A stretch of DNA of 64,000 nucleotides from Dyadobacter sp. 3J3. Its GTDB lineage: Bacteria; Bacteroidota; Bacteroidia; Cytophagales; Spirosomataceae. The stretch lies in the NCBI RefSeq assembly GCF_009801115.1, contig NZ_VTOL01000005.1:418300-482299 (forward strand), read 5' to 3'. Below the pieces are notes generated by a model that did no database searches, had not been told where the DNA came from, and saw only the letters and a program-made list of their open reading frames with translations. This document shows positions 1-7,824 of this stretch, piece by piece (the first letter of the stretch is position 1; the number at the start of each line of letters is the position of its first letter). The translations under genes and the position numbers were made by a program.

Positions 1-225
1 TGCCACAACTTCTGAGGTAATGGTAACCTGCCCTACCGGCAAAATAGTCCGCTGGCATGGGTTGCCATATATATCCTTATATTCTGAAAACGGTATCGGC
101 GGTTCAATATGGAAACCTTCACTGATAATAGATTGGCCTTCTTCATGCCTTGGGCGCAGCATTGTGGTAATTGTTGTGGGCGCATATACGTTGTAAGTAA
201 ATATGCTGCGTCCCTTCATTTTCAT
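1..225 (-). CDS. Transglutaminase-like protein, N-terminal part (cut by window edge)
   Basis: An open frame starts at an ATG at 223-225 and runs without a stop to base 1, giving 75 residues. The translation contains a PTTITTMLRPRHEEG stretch and a DIYGNPCQRTILPVGQ stretch. These resemble the beta-sandwich N-terminal region of bacterial transglutaminase-like proteins (a PTPxxxML motif and a D-x-x-GN-x-C-x-R motif). The catalytic Cys/His/Asp domain would lie beyond the left edge. A second, complete member of the family is at 11319-12161. The family is usually linked to alpha-E and ATP-grasp proteins. The assignment rests on motif resemblance only and the start is tentative, since a second in-frame ATG lies two codons later. 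Confidence 0.6.
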   Translation of the reverse strand, partial: MKMKGRSIFTYNVYAPTTITTMLRPRHEEGQSIISEGFHIEPPIPFSEYKDIYGNPCQRTILPVGQVTITSEVVA

Positions 226-673
226 GTAATATTCGTTTTAAGTAAAGTATGTAAAGATAGAAAGCATTATTGATGGAAATCAGGTGTGAGGGTTCATTTT
301 AAAACTTTCTTTACAACGGAATACAAACAACTATGACAAAATTGAACATCTAAGAAATAATATAACAGAGATGAACAATATTTTAACAACATCATACGAT
401 CTTGTTAAAATATAAAAGATAATTATTAGTCAATTAAATCTTAGATAGTTAGTGAAATTGAAAGTTCTTTGAGGAGAAATTCCCTAAAAGAGAATATTAG
501 ATAAACATTAAAATCTTTTGACGGATGATCTAATTTTATTTAATTTCTGTTTTTGAAATCAAGACGATAGATTTATAGCAAAACCTGATGCAGGACTATA
601 ATTCACGGAATTAATGAACCGGTAGTGATGAATAGTTACCGCCGGCATTTTCAAATTTAAAGTTAACATTCCT
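226..673. other. Intergenic region without recognised gene
   Basis: This 448-base AT-rich spacer separates the divergent transglutaminase fragment and the YceI-family gene. I see no ORF with coding character, no tRNA-like fold, no clear TAnnTTTG -7 box and no strong hairpin. It presumably holds the two divergent promoters. Confidence 0.5.
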
Positions 674-1207
674 ATGACAGTTACAAAGTGGATAGTAGAC
701 CCGGTACATTCTGATGTGCAATTTAAAATTAAACATTTGGTAATTTCTTCAATTACAGGTTCTTTCAAGAATTTTGAAGGAGGTGCGACTTCTGATTTGA
801 ATGATTTTGAAAATGCAGAAATCCATTTCTCACTGGATGTTGATAGTATTGATACAAATCAGAATATGCGGGATGAACACTTAAAATCGGCTGACTTTTT
901 TGATGCGGCTCAGTTCCCGCATATAACTTTTCAGTCAAACTATTTTCATAAGGTAAAAGGAGATCATTACAAACTGTCAGGTTTGCTTACGTTGAAAGGT
1001 ATAACCAAACCTATAGAACTTGATGCGGAATATGGTGGTACCGAACGTGATACCGACGGAAATATCAGATTGGGTTTTGAAGTGGAAGGAAGAATCAGTC
1101 GCCAGGAATTTGGATTGAATTATATGCAGCTAACAGAGACCGGTGGCCTTTTAATCGGGGAAGATGTAAAGCTGATCGCTAATATACAGTTGATGAAACA
1201 GGAATAA
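674..1207 (+). CDS. YceI family protein
   Basis: This 177-residue protein has the lipocalin-like YceI layout: KWIVDPVHSDVQFKIKHL at the N terminus, a central DEHLKSADFFDAAQFPHITF segment, a GLLTLKGITKPIEL strand pair, and the terminal DVKLIANIQL strand. YceI proteins bind long isoprenoid or lipid-like molecules in a beta-barrel, and many are periplasmic. This copy starts directly at the barrel with no signal peptide, so a cytoplasmic location is inferred. It stands alone between a 448-base spacer and the REP-like array. Its length is normal for the family. The ligand cannot be read from sequence. Confidence 0.88.
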   Translation: MTVTKWIVDPVHSDVQFKIKHLVISSITGSFKNFEGGATSDLNDFENAEIHFSLDVDSIDTNQNMRDEHLKSADFFDAAQFPHITFQSNYFHKVKGDHYKLSGLLTLKGITKPIELDAEYGGTERDTDGNIRLGFEVEGRISRQEFGLNYMQLTETGGLLIGEDVKLIANIQLMKQE

Positions 1208-1286
1208 GAAATCTGTTTATGATATCTAAATGCCCATTTCGCTTATGTGAATGGGTATTTTTTTGTTTGATGGTTTTCTTTTTTTT

Positions 1287-2254
1287 CGTGGGTTGAAACG
1301 CACGGCTATGATATCGGTCATGCCTACGGCATTTTTTCTTTGCTTGAGGTTTTTTATTTTCCGTGGGTTGAAACCCACGGCTATGATGTCGGTCATGCCT
1401 ACGGCATTTTTTTTTGCCGTGGTTTTTTTATTTTCCGTGGGTTTCAACCCACGGCTATGATATCGGCCATGCCTACGGCATTTTTTCTTTGCTTGTGGTT
1501 TTTTTATTTTCCGTGGGTTGAAACCCACGGCTATGATGTCGGCCATGCCTATGGCATTTTTTTGTTGCCGTGGTTTTTGTTTTCCGTGGGTTGAAACCCA
1601 CGGTTATGATATCGGTCATGCCTACGACATTTTTTTTGCCGTGGTTTTTATTTTCCGTGGGTTGAAACCCACGGCTATAATGTCGGCCATGCCTATGGCA
1701 TTTTTTTGTTGCCGTGGTTTTTATTTTCCGTGGGTTGAAACCCACGGTTATGATATCGGTCATGCCTATGGCATTTTTCCTTGCTTGTGGTTTTTTATTT
1801 TCCGTGGGTTGAAACCCACTGCTATGATGTCGGTCATGCCTATGGCATTTTTTTGTTGCCGTGGTTTTTTGTTTTCCGTGGGTTGAAACCCACGGCTATG
1901 ATATCGGTCATGCCTACGGCATTTTGTTGCCGTGGTTTTTATTTTTCGTGTGTTGAAACCCACGGCTATGATGTCGGTCATGCCTATGGCATTTTTTTTG
2001 CCGTGGTTTTTATTTTTCGTGTGTTGAAACCCACGGCTATGATGTCGGTCATGCCTATGGCATTTTTTTGCCGTGGTTTTTATTTTCCGTGGGTTGAAAC
2101 CCACGGCTATGATGTCGGTCATGCCTACGGCATTTTTTCTTTGCTTGTGGTTTTTTATTTTCCGTGGGTTGAAACCCACGGCTATGATGTCGGTCATGCC
2201 TATGGCATTTTTTTTGCAGTGGTTTTTTTGTTTTCCGTGGGTTGAAACACATGG
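1287..2254. repeat. REP-like palindromic repeat array, 14 units
   Basis: Fourteen copies of a hairpin with consensus CCGTGGGTTGAAACCCACGG start at 1287 (one base short), 1361, 1435, 1511, 1584, 1655, 1728, 1802, 1876, 1946, 2017, 2087, 2162 and 2235, a period of about 70-76 bases. Each is followed by a linker of the type CTATGATGTCGGTC, then a smaller hairpin ATGCCTAYGGCAT, then a T-rich spacer with a GCCGTGG or GCTTGTGG half-stem. Outer units are the most degenerate. The third unit has the two central hairpin bases flipped (TC instead of GA). Long ORFs run through the array in several frames on both strands, but they only translate the repeat. No transposase gene is adjacent. Confidence 0.93.
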
Positions 2255-2293
2255 TTGTGATATCGACAGCGGCAATAATGTTTTGGTGAATTA

Positions 2294-2396
2294 GTGCCAT
2301 AGGCACGAACGACATGATAGCCGCGGAATTTATTCCGTGGTTTTATGAATTTTTCGATTGTCAAAAAGTGCCTTCGGCACGGCCGATATTACGGAT
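2294..2396. repeat. Diverged REP-like copies in inverted orientation
   Basis: Next to the 14-unit array are two diverged copies facing the other way. The first (2294-2340) is hairpin GTGCCATAGGCAC, linker GAACGACATGATAG, hairpin CCGCGGAATTTATTCCGTGG. The second (2368-2396) has hairpin GTGCCTTCGGCAC followed by GGCCGATATTACGG and no clear second hairpin. The reverse complement of an array unit has the same order: ATGCCRTAGGCAT, GACCGACATCATAG, then the large hairpin. The linker is conserved while the stem sequences differ. Confidence 0.8.
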
Positions 2397-2441
2397 TCAG
2401 AGGATTAATGTTTAGAAGCCAATAAATAATCCTCTAATAAA

Positions 2442-2473
2442 TTGTTTTCACTAAACACTGTTTATTATATTTG
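2442..2473 (+). promoter_or_regulatory. Bacteroidota-type promoter of the TetR gene
   Basis: A TTG at 2442-2444 and a perfect TAnnTTTG box (TATATTTG, 2466-2473) are 21 bases apart, matching the -33/-7 layout of the primary Bacteroidota sigma factor. The ATG of the TetR gene is 22 bases after the box. The palindrome TAAACACTGTTTA lies inside the spacer, so a repressor bound there would block the promoter. Confidence 0.65.
2448..2467. promoter_or_regulatory. Putative TetR operator, copy 1
   Basis: The 20-base sequence TTCACTAAACACTGTTTATT contains the palindrome TAAACA-C-TGTTTA (2452-2464). An identical 20-mer is found at 3271-3290 upstream of the neighbouring oxidoreductase gene. Its position inside the promoter of the TetR gene fits autorepression. 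Confidence 0.65.
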
Positions 2474-2494
2474 CATTGTAAATAATAAAATGAA

Positions 2495-3115
2495 ATGGGG
2501 ATTGTAGAACGGAAAGAAAGAGAACGCGAGGAAATGAGGGAACTGATTTTGGAGGCAGCTCGAAAATTATTCCTTGCCCAGGGATTTGATAAAACAAGTA
2601 TCAGAAACATAGCAGAAGCGATCGAGTACAGCCCTGCAACTATATATCTTTATTATAAAGATAAAAATGAATTGCTTTTTTCTCTCCACGAGGCAGGTTT
2701 TCAGAAAATGATGCAGGAATTTGCCAACGTAGTTATTGTCAAAGATCCTTTCGAAAAGCTGGTTGCTTTAGGAAATCAATACTTGAAATTTGCGATTGAA
2801 AATCCTGAATTATACGACCTGATGTTTATCATGGACGCGCCTATGGAAACGTTGTCTTGCCGGGAGGAAGCTTGGGATGAAGGAGCACGATCTTTTGAAT
2901 TTTTAAAAATCACCATATCAGAATGTATTGAGACCGGTCATTTTAAATCTACCACTGATATTGAAAATGCTTCCTTGACAATATGGAGTTTTATGCACGG
3001 ATTGCTTTCATTGCATTTAAGAAAACGAATGGCTTTTTTTGAAGATAACCGAGAAATGGAACGTATTCAGGATTCTTTCAAATTGTTTGTTGAGATGCTT
3101 AAATGCACGTTATAA
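2495..3115 (+). CDS. TetR/AcrR family transcriptional regulator
   Basis: This 206-residue protein has a TetR-type helix-turn-helix at about residues 15-62 (LILEAARKLFLAQGFDKTS, then IRNIAEAIEYSPATIYLYY and KDKNELL). The helical ligand-binding region after it varies in this family and does not reveal the effector. It should act as a dimeric repressor released by a small molecule. The same 20-base palindromic sequence occurs in its own promoter and in front of the next gene, an NAD(P)H oxidoreductase, so both are probably its targets. Length and domain order are typical. The effector is unknown; a quinone or electrophile would fit the neighbour, but that is inference. Confidence 0.9.
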   Translation: MGIVERKEREREEMRELILEAARKLFLAQGFDKTSIRNIAEAIEYSPATIYLYYKDKNELLFSLHEAGFQKMMQEFANVVIVKDPFEKLVALGNQYLKFAIENPELYDLMFIMDAPMETLSCREEAWDEGARSFEFLKITISECIETGHFKSTTDIENASLTIWSFMHGLLSLHLRKRMAFFEDNREMERIQDSFKLFVEMLKCTL

Positions 3116-3270
3116 TCTACAAAAGGTTTAAAATTTTATTAAAATCTAGGATGTTGCAGCAAGCATTTTTTGAAGTCGTTATTTAGCAATTGACATTCGC
3201 CTGGTTAAACTAATAGTATAGCTTTCAGCAAAGAGCATCTTCAAAATTGATATTTAAAAAAATTTACCCA

Positions 3271-3290
3271 TTCACTAAACACTGTTTATT
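3271..3290. promoter_or_regulatory. Putative TetR operator, copy 2
   Basis: This is an exact 20-base copy of the sequence in the TetR gene promoter (TTCACTAAACACTGTTTATT, core palindrome 3276-3288). It ends 32 bases before the start of the NAD(P)H oxidoreductase gene. A weak -7-like TAATTTTT follows directly at 3291-3298. Confidence 0.65.
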
Positions 3291-3322
3291 TAATTTTTAT
3301 TAATCATTATAATTTATTAGCC

Positions 3323-3901
3323 ATGAAGAAAATACTTATAATCAACGGACATCCTGATCCGGAAAGTTTTACAGCAGCAATGGCAGATGCCTATAAAAAA
3401 GGAGCGTCACAGGCTGGTGCAGAAATTAAAGAATTGATTCTGGGGAATATGGATTTTAACCCTATACTTCAATTCGGTTACCGAAAGAGAACCGATTTGG
3501 AGCCAGACTTGCTGGATGCACAACAAAAAATACTTTGGGCGGAGCACATTGTATGGATATATCCGATCTGGTGGGGTGAAAGACCTGCATTATTAAAGGG
3601 TTTTATCGATAGGACATTTCTACCTGGCTTTGCTTTTAAATATCGTGAAAATTCTGTTTGGTGGGATAAGCTTTTGAAAGGCCGCAGCGCACATATTATT
3701 AGTACACTTGACCAGCCAGCCTGGTATTACTGGCTCATTAATGGTCGCCCGACATTTTATTCAATGAAAAAAATGACTCTGGAATTTTCAGGTTTTAAGC
3801 CTGTTCGAACCACAACAATTGGCCCAATTCGGAAATCTACGGATGAGTACAGAGGAAAGTGGTTAATTAAAATTGAACAGCTTGGAAGAAATTTAAGATA
3901 A
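3323..3901 (+). CDS. Flavodoxin-fold NAD(P)H-dependent oxidoreductase
   Basis: This 192-residue protein begins with KKILIINGHPDPESFTAAM, the FMN/FAD phosphate-binding start of the NQO1/MdaB/KefF-type quinone reductases. It continues with AEHIVWIYPIWWGERPALLKGFIDR, the family signature around the flavin, followed by FLPGFAFKY. Enzymes of this family reduce quinones or other electrophiles with NAD(P)H in two-electron steps in the cytoplasm. The gene follows the TetR gene on the same strand and shares its operator-like sequence, so inducible detoxification is the likely role. No signal peptide is present. The exact substrate cannot be deduced. Confidence 0.88.
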   Translation: MKKILIINGHPDPESFTAAMADAYKKGASQAGAEIKELILGNMDFNPILQFGYRKRTDLEPDLLDAQQKILWAEHIVWIYPIWWGERPALLKGFIDRTFLPGFAFKYRENSVWWDKLLKGRSAHIISTLDQPAWYYWLINGRPTFYSMKKMTLEFSGFKPVRTTTIGPIRKSTDEYRGKWLIKIEQLGRNLR

Positions 3902-3998
3902 TTTTTGAATAATCGTAATTTTAAAATAAAAAGGTAAAGTATAAATAGGATCCGTATTGCTATTATTGATTTGTATTGAATACTTTGATATTGAACAA

Positions 3999-5124
3999 AT
4001 GAATAGTTTTAGAACCCGTTTTATTTTACTGACTTTCCTTTTCGGATTTGGCATAAAGGCCTATTCCCAAAGTAAATCTAATCCGGAATGGATATCTATT
4101 TTCAATGGAAAAGATCTGAACGATTGGGATACTTATATGCGGCAAAGGGAAGGTACCAGCGAAAAACCGTTTGGACTGAATAATGACCCGCTCAAAGTTT
4201 TTACTGTTTCAGAAGGAGCCATTCATGTTTCCGGTCAGCTTTGGGGGGGGAGTTAGTACGAAAGATGAATATGAGAATTATCATTTGAGATTTAAAGTAA
4301 AGTGGGGTGAGAAAAAATGGTATCCGATGCCGAATGATACCATCAAGCGGGATGCAGGATTACTTTATCATGCGACCGGCCCTTTTGATTTTGCATACGG
4401 ATGCTGGTTGAGAAGTAATGAATTACAGATTCAGGAGGGAGAGATCGGCGATTTTTTTGGAGTAGGCGCGGGCTCTGCCGAGTTCCCGATGCAAAAGAAA
4501 AATGTTCGGGGAAAATCGCTCGATCAGTATAACCCTGATGCGACTTTACAAAGAAATGCGGATGCTGTCGGTGGTGGGAGAGTGTACCGGTCAGGTGATT
4601 TCGAGCTTCCGCACGGTCAGTGGAATACCTGTGAACTGATAACCCGTGGAGCAGATGCTGTTTATATCGTAAATGGCTATGTGGTGAATCGTCTGTTTAA
4701 TACCTATCGCCCGGGAATAAAACAGCAGACAACGCGTGGAAAAATTCAGTTCCAGTCAGAAGGAGCGGAGGTTTTTTACAAAGATATAGAACTGCGGTCC
4801 GTTAATTTTAATCGTAAAAATGCTCCTCATTTGGTTGCTGATCAATCTACCCTCAAAAATATTAGTCCCGATAAACCGCAATTATTGAAGGTGACTAATT
4901 CTGGTGACGAGGTTGAATTGGTAGCTGTTGAACTTATTGGCACTTCCAACGATAAGTTTGTTATTAAATTACCATCTTTTCCATTTAAAATCGCCAAAGG
5001 AAAATCGTTTATCTTGCCGGTTTCATTGAAGTCGGGGATGGCTTCAAATACAATTGTTAAGCTGCGACTGGAAACTATATTTGGGCCGGTTCCTGATTTT
5101 GAGGTTATTTTGGAGAGTCGGTAA
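3999..5124 (+). pseudogene. DUF1080 / 3-keto-disaccharide hydrolase family protein, frameshifted at a G8 run
   Basis: Two overlapping frames together make one protein of about 375 residues. The first starts at the ATG at 3999 with a signal peptide (LLTFLFGFGIKAYSQS), continues WISIFNGKDLNDWDTYM (typical DUF1080 start), and hits TAG at 4254. The second frame picks up exactly at the same point with STKDEYENYHLRFKVKWGEK and carries the rest of the jelly-roll domain (DAGLLYHATG, NELQIQEGEIGDFFGVG) plus an extra C-terminal beta domain from about 4810. The break lies at eight G's (4243-4250); seven G's would restore WGGVSTKDEY. DUF1080 proteins act on oxidised disaccharides or glycosides. The gene is broken as written, but phase variation or a sequencing error in the homopolymer is equally possible. 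Confidence 0.8.
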
Positions 5125-5253
5125 ATTGTTATTCGTAATGATATGATAACAATTGATGATTATTTTCAATATAAGTAAACTGTAACTTTCATCTTCCCAA
5201 ATTTACAATTCCTTCTCTATCTTTACTCTCTGAAAACAATCCTGCCCAAATCA

Positions 5254-6609
5254 ATGAAATTCCTGAAAATCCTCCTTTATATCATCGGTTCAATATTACT
5301 TATTCTTGTAATAATGGTTGCAACGATGGTAACCACCATTGATCGGACGCCTTACAAGGAAATGTCTTATTACAAAGAGTGGAAAGAAAATATTGCTAAA
5401 ATCAATAATCAGACTCCCGCAGATACGGTTTCAAATGCTTTAAGTGCAGGTTGGGCAAAAGTGAATATCACGCCTGCAACGCCGGGCCCGATGGCTGGGT
5501 ATGGGAAAAGAAGAGGAAAACATTACGAAGCAGTACACGATTCTGTCTATGTGCGGACTGTAATTGTCGAAAATGGTACAACAAAAGCAGCTATTATTAC
5601 GGCTGATATGCTGATTGTTCCGCCTAACATTACGGCACGGGTTAAGGAACTTTTGCCAGCTACCGGATTTACTTTTGATCAGATTTATTTTGGCGCAATC
5701 CACAGTCACAATAGTTTGGGAGGCTGGTATAACACCATTACAGGAAAACTTTTCGCCGGGCCATACGATGCCGCTGTTATGGAGACTGTGTCGCAGGCTA
5801 TTATCAAATCCATAAACGATGCGAAGAAAAATATCCAGCCTGCAACCATTGGTTTTGGCGAAGTAAAAGATACTGTGGATATCAAAAATCGTTTGGTTGG
5901 TGAAGAAGGCATTGTGGATCCGTGGGTCAGAAATCTGGAAATTACGGGTGCTAACGGACAAAAAGCGATGATCAGTTCTTACGCAGCGCATTCAACGATT
6001 TTGAATGCAAGCACTATGGAATTATCTCGTGACTGGGCCGGTGCTTTGGTTGATGATCTGGAAAGCAATGAAGCAAATTTTGCTGTTTACATGGCTGGCG
6101 CGGTTGGTAGTATGGCACCGATTGAAAAAGGAAAAGATGATTTTGATGAAGTGAAAAACCAGGCCGGGAATGTTGAAAAGTCAATTCAAACCATTCTTGG
6201 GAAATTTGAAAGACAGCCGGGATTTCTTCGATCCGTTACGGTTGCGCTGCCTTTAAGAGATCCAAGACCTAAAATTATGCCAAATCTGGCATTGAGAAGC
6301 TGGGTTTTTCGTTGGGCTTTTGGTGATGTTCCTTCTTATATCAAAGCGTTACGGATCGGAAATATTTTGATGGTTGGAGTTCCCTGCGATTTTTCAGGAG
6401 AATTGATGCCGGAATTAACTGCTTATGCCGCAAAAAAAGGATTGCATTTAATGGTGACAAGTTTCAATGGAGGTTACGTTGGGTATATTACCAATGATAA
6501 ATACTTTGATAGAGACCTGTATGAAACTAAAACCATGAGCTGGTTTGGTCCGTACAATGGTGCATATTTCCAGGAAGCAATAAAGGATTTGATCGATAAA
6601 ATGTCTTGA
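5254..6609 (+). CDS. Neutral/alkaline ceramidase-like membrane-anchored protein
   Basis: This 451-residue protein has an N-terminal membrane anchor (about residues 4-27). It is followed by a domain resembling the N-terminal catalytic domain of neutral/alkaline non-lysosomal ceramidases: AGWAKVNITPATPGPMAGYG, then TADMLIVPPNIT and a HSH metal-ligand motif in FGAIHSHNSLGGW. Family members hydrolyse the amide bond of ceramides with zinc, outside the cytoplasm. Many Bacteroidota carry paralogues of this size without the C-terminal domain of true ceramidases, so the substrate may not be ceramide. The neighbours are a DUF1080 gene and a Gfo/Idh gene with signal peptide, suggesting a catabolic group, but the spacers are 129 and 105 bases and co-transcription is uncertain. 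Confidence 0.75.
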   Translation: MKFLKILLYIIGSILLILVIMVATMVTTIDRTPYKEMSYYKEWKENIAKINNQTPADTVSNALSAGWAKVNITPATPGPMAGYGKRRGKHYEAVHDSVYVRTVIVENGTTKAAIITADMLIVPPNITARVKELLPATGFTFDQIYFGAIHSHNSLGGWYNTITGKLFAGPYDAAVMETVSQAIIKSINDAKKNIQPATIGFGEVKDTVDIKNRLVGEEGIVDPWVRNLEITGANGQKAMISSYAAHSTILNASTMELSRDWAGALVDDLESNEANFAVYMAGAVGSMAPIEKGKDDFDEVKNQAGNVEKSIQTILGKFERQPGFLRSVTVALPLRDPRPKIMPNLALRSWVFRWAFGDVPSYIKALRIGNILMVGVPCDFSGELMPELTAYAAKKGLHLMVTSFNGGYVGYITNDKYFDRDLYETKTMSWFGPYNGAYFQEAIKDLIDKMS

Positions 6610-6610
6610 T

Positions 6611-6711
6611 TGGCTGTTGGCTATTAGCTGTTAGCAATTAGGGTGGCCAGTCGAAATGCTTCGCCGGGAATATGTATTTCTCTATTTCCCTAACGCCTAA
6701 TCGCTAATACC
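6611..6711. repeat. Inverted word array (TTAGC/GCTAA type)
   Basis: The left arm (6611-6643) repeats variants of GGCTATTAGC and GTTAGCAATTAG. The right arm (6688-6711) has the complementary words CCCTAACGCCTAATCGCTAA. The arms flank a 44-base non-repeated middle and fill the spacer between two genes, starting two bases after the ceramidase-like stop. Similar one-armed arrays are at 29243-29285 and 62442-62475. Confidence 0.7.
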
Positions 6712-6714
6712 TGA

Positions 6715-7797
6715 ATGAAGTATTTACTATCAATTTTGCTGGTTGCCATGATCGCGACCGCTGGTTTTGCACAATCTCCAATGCGCCTTGCTGTGGCCGG
6801 ATTAAGTCACGGACATGTTGGCTGGGCCTTTAACCGGTCGGATAAAAAGGACGCTGTATTGGTCGGAGTTTACGAACCGAATCAGGAATTGGTTGATCGG
6901 TTTGCCGCTAAATACAAGTTGGACAAAAAGCTTTTTTATAGTGATTTGAATAAAATGCTGGATGAGACCAAACCAGAAGCCGTTTCTGCTTTTGGCCCGA
7001 TCAATGAGCATATCACAATCGTAAGAGCGTGTGCTCCGAGAAAAATCAATGTGATGGTTGAAAAACCGTTAGCAACAACTTTTGCCGATGCAAAGGAAAT
7101 TCAAAGTCTTGCTTTGAAAAATAATATCCAGGTTCTGACTAATTATGAAACTTCCTGGTATGCCAGCAATCAATATGTAAATGATCTTTACACAGCAGGG
7201 AAACTTGGAGAAATTAGAAAAGTGATGGTAAATGATGGCCATCAGGGGCCAAAGGAAATTGGTGTTGGAAAAGAGTTCTTTGAGATTTTGACTGATCCTG
7301 TTAAAAACGGTGCGGGTGCTTTAACAGACTTTGGATGTTACGGTGCAAATCTTATGACATGGCTTATGAAAGGTGAGCGGCCAATATCGGTAACGGCTGT
7401 TGCGCATCAGAATAAACCGGATATTTATAAAAATGTAGATGACGAAGCTTCGATTGTTTTACAATATCCAAAAGCTCAATGTATCATCCAGGCTTCCTGG
7501 AACTGGACTTTTGCCCGTAAAGACATGGAGGTTTACGGAACCAAAGGTTATGCAATAGCGGTTGACCCTACAACAATCAGAGAACGTTTACAGGAAAAAG
7601 CACCGGAAGAAAAGAAGAAAATCGATCCGCGTCCTGCGCCTTATACAGATCCTTTTTCAGTTTTATCAGACGTCGTACAAGGCCGTTTGAAACTTGATAA
7701 AAATGATTTATATGGATTACCTGTTAACGTAACGGTTGTTGAAATCCTGGAAGCGGCCCGTAAATCGGCCAAGTCAGGAAAAACAGTTACTTTATAA
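6715..7797 (+). CDS. Gfo/Idh/MocA family oxidoreductase, exported
   Basis: This 360-residue protein opens with a signal peptide (LLSILLVAMIATAGFAQS) and then a Rossmann fold (MRLAVAGLSHGHVGWAF). The conserved EKPLATTF motif of the family at about residues 116-123 supplies the catalytic-region lysine. The C-terminal alpha/beta domain follows (GAGALTDFGCYGANLM). Gfo/Idh/MocA enzymes oxidise or reduce sugars and cyclitols with a tightly bound NAD(P). The signal peptide marks it as one of the periplasmic types common in Bacteroidota, which are often next to DUF1080 genes as here. The start at 6715 gives a clean signal peptide. The substrate is unknown. Confidence 0.88.
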   Translation: MKYLLSILLVAMIATAGFAQSPMRLAVAGLSHGHVGWAFNRSDKKDAVLVGVYEPNQELVDRFAAKYKLDKKLFYSDLNKMLDETKPEAVSAFGPINEHITIVRACAPRKINVMVEKPLATTFADAKEIQSLALKNNIQVLTNYETSWYASNQYVNDLYTAGKLGEIRKVMVNDGHQGPKEIGVGKEFFEILTDPVKNGAGALTDFGCYGANLMTWLMKGERPISVTAVAHQNKPDIYKNVDDEASIVLQYPKAQCIIQASWNWTFARKDMEVYGTKGYAIAVDPTTIRERLQEKAPEEKKKIDPRPAPYTDPFSVLSDVVQGRLKLDKNDLYGLPVNVTVVEILEAARKSAKSGKTVTL

Positions 7798-7824
7798 TTG
7801 CTATTCATTTAAAACCGATTACCA

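Noticed and set aside
1287..2254. CRISPR array
   Set aside because: The intervals between hairpins are themselves repeated, unit length varies, and no cas gene is near.
1226..2315. Several long ORFs on both strands (84-169 residues) through the repeat array
   Set aside because: They only translate the repeat units (recurring FRGLKPTAM-like or VGFNPRKIK-like peptides), have no start signals and shift frame with unit length.
3957..3998. Upstream start for the DUF1080 gene
   Set aside because: The ATG at 3999 gives a proper signal peptide; the extra 14 residues (LLLICIEYFDIEQ) spoil it and lie in the leader.
4238..4256. Programmed ribosomal frameshift at the G8 run
   Set aside because: No slippery heptamer of known type plus stimulatory structure is visible, and the family is not known for frameshifting; mutation or sequencing error is simpler.
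5440..5991. 183-residue ORF on the minus strand inside the ceramidase-like gene
   Set aside because: Shadow frame; the opposite strand encodes a clearly recognisable protein over its entire length.
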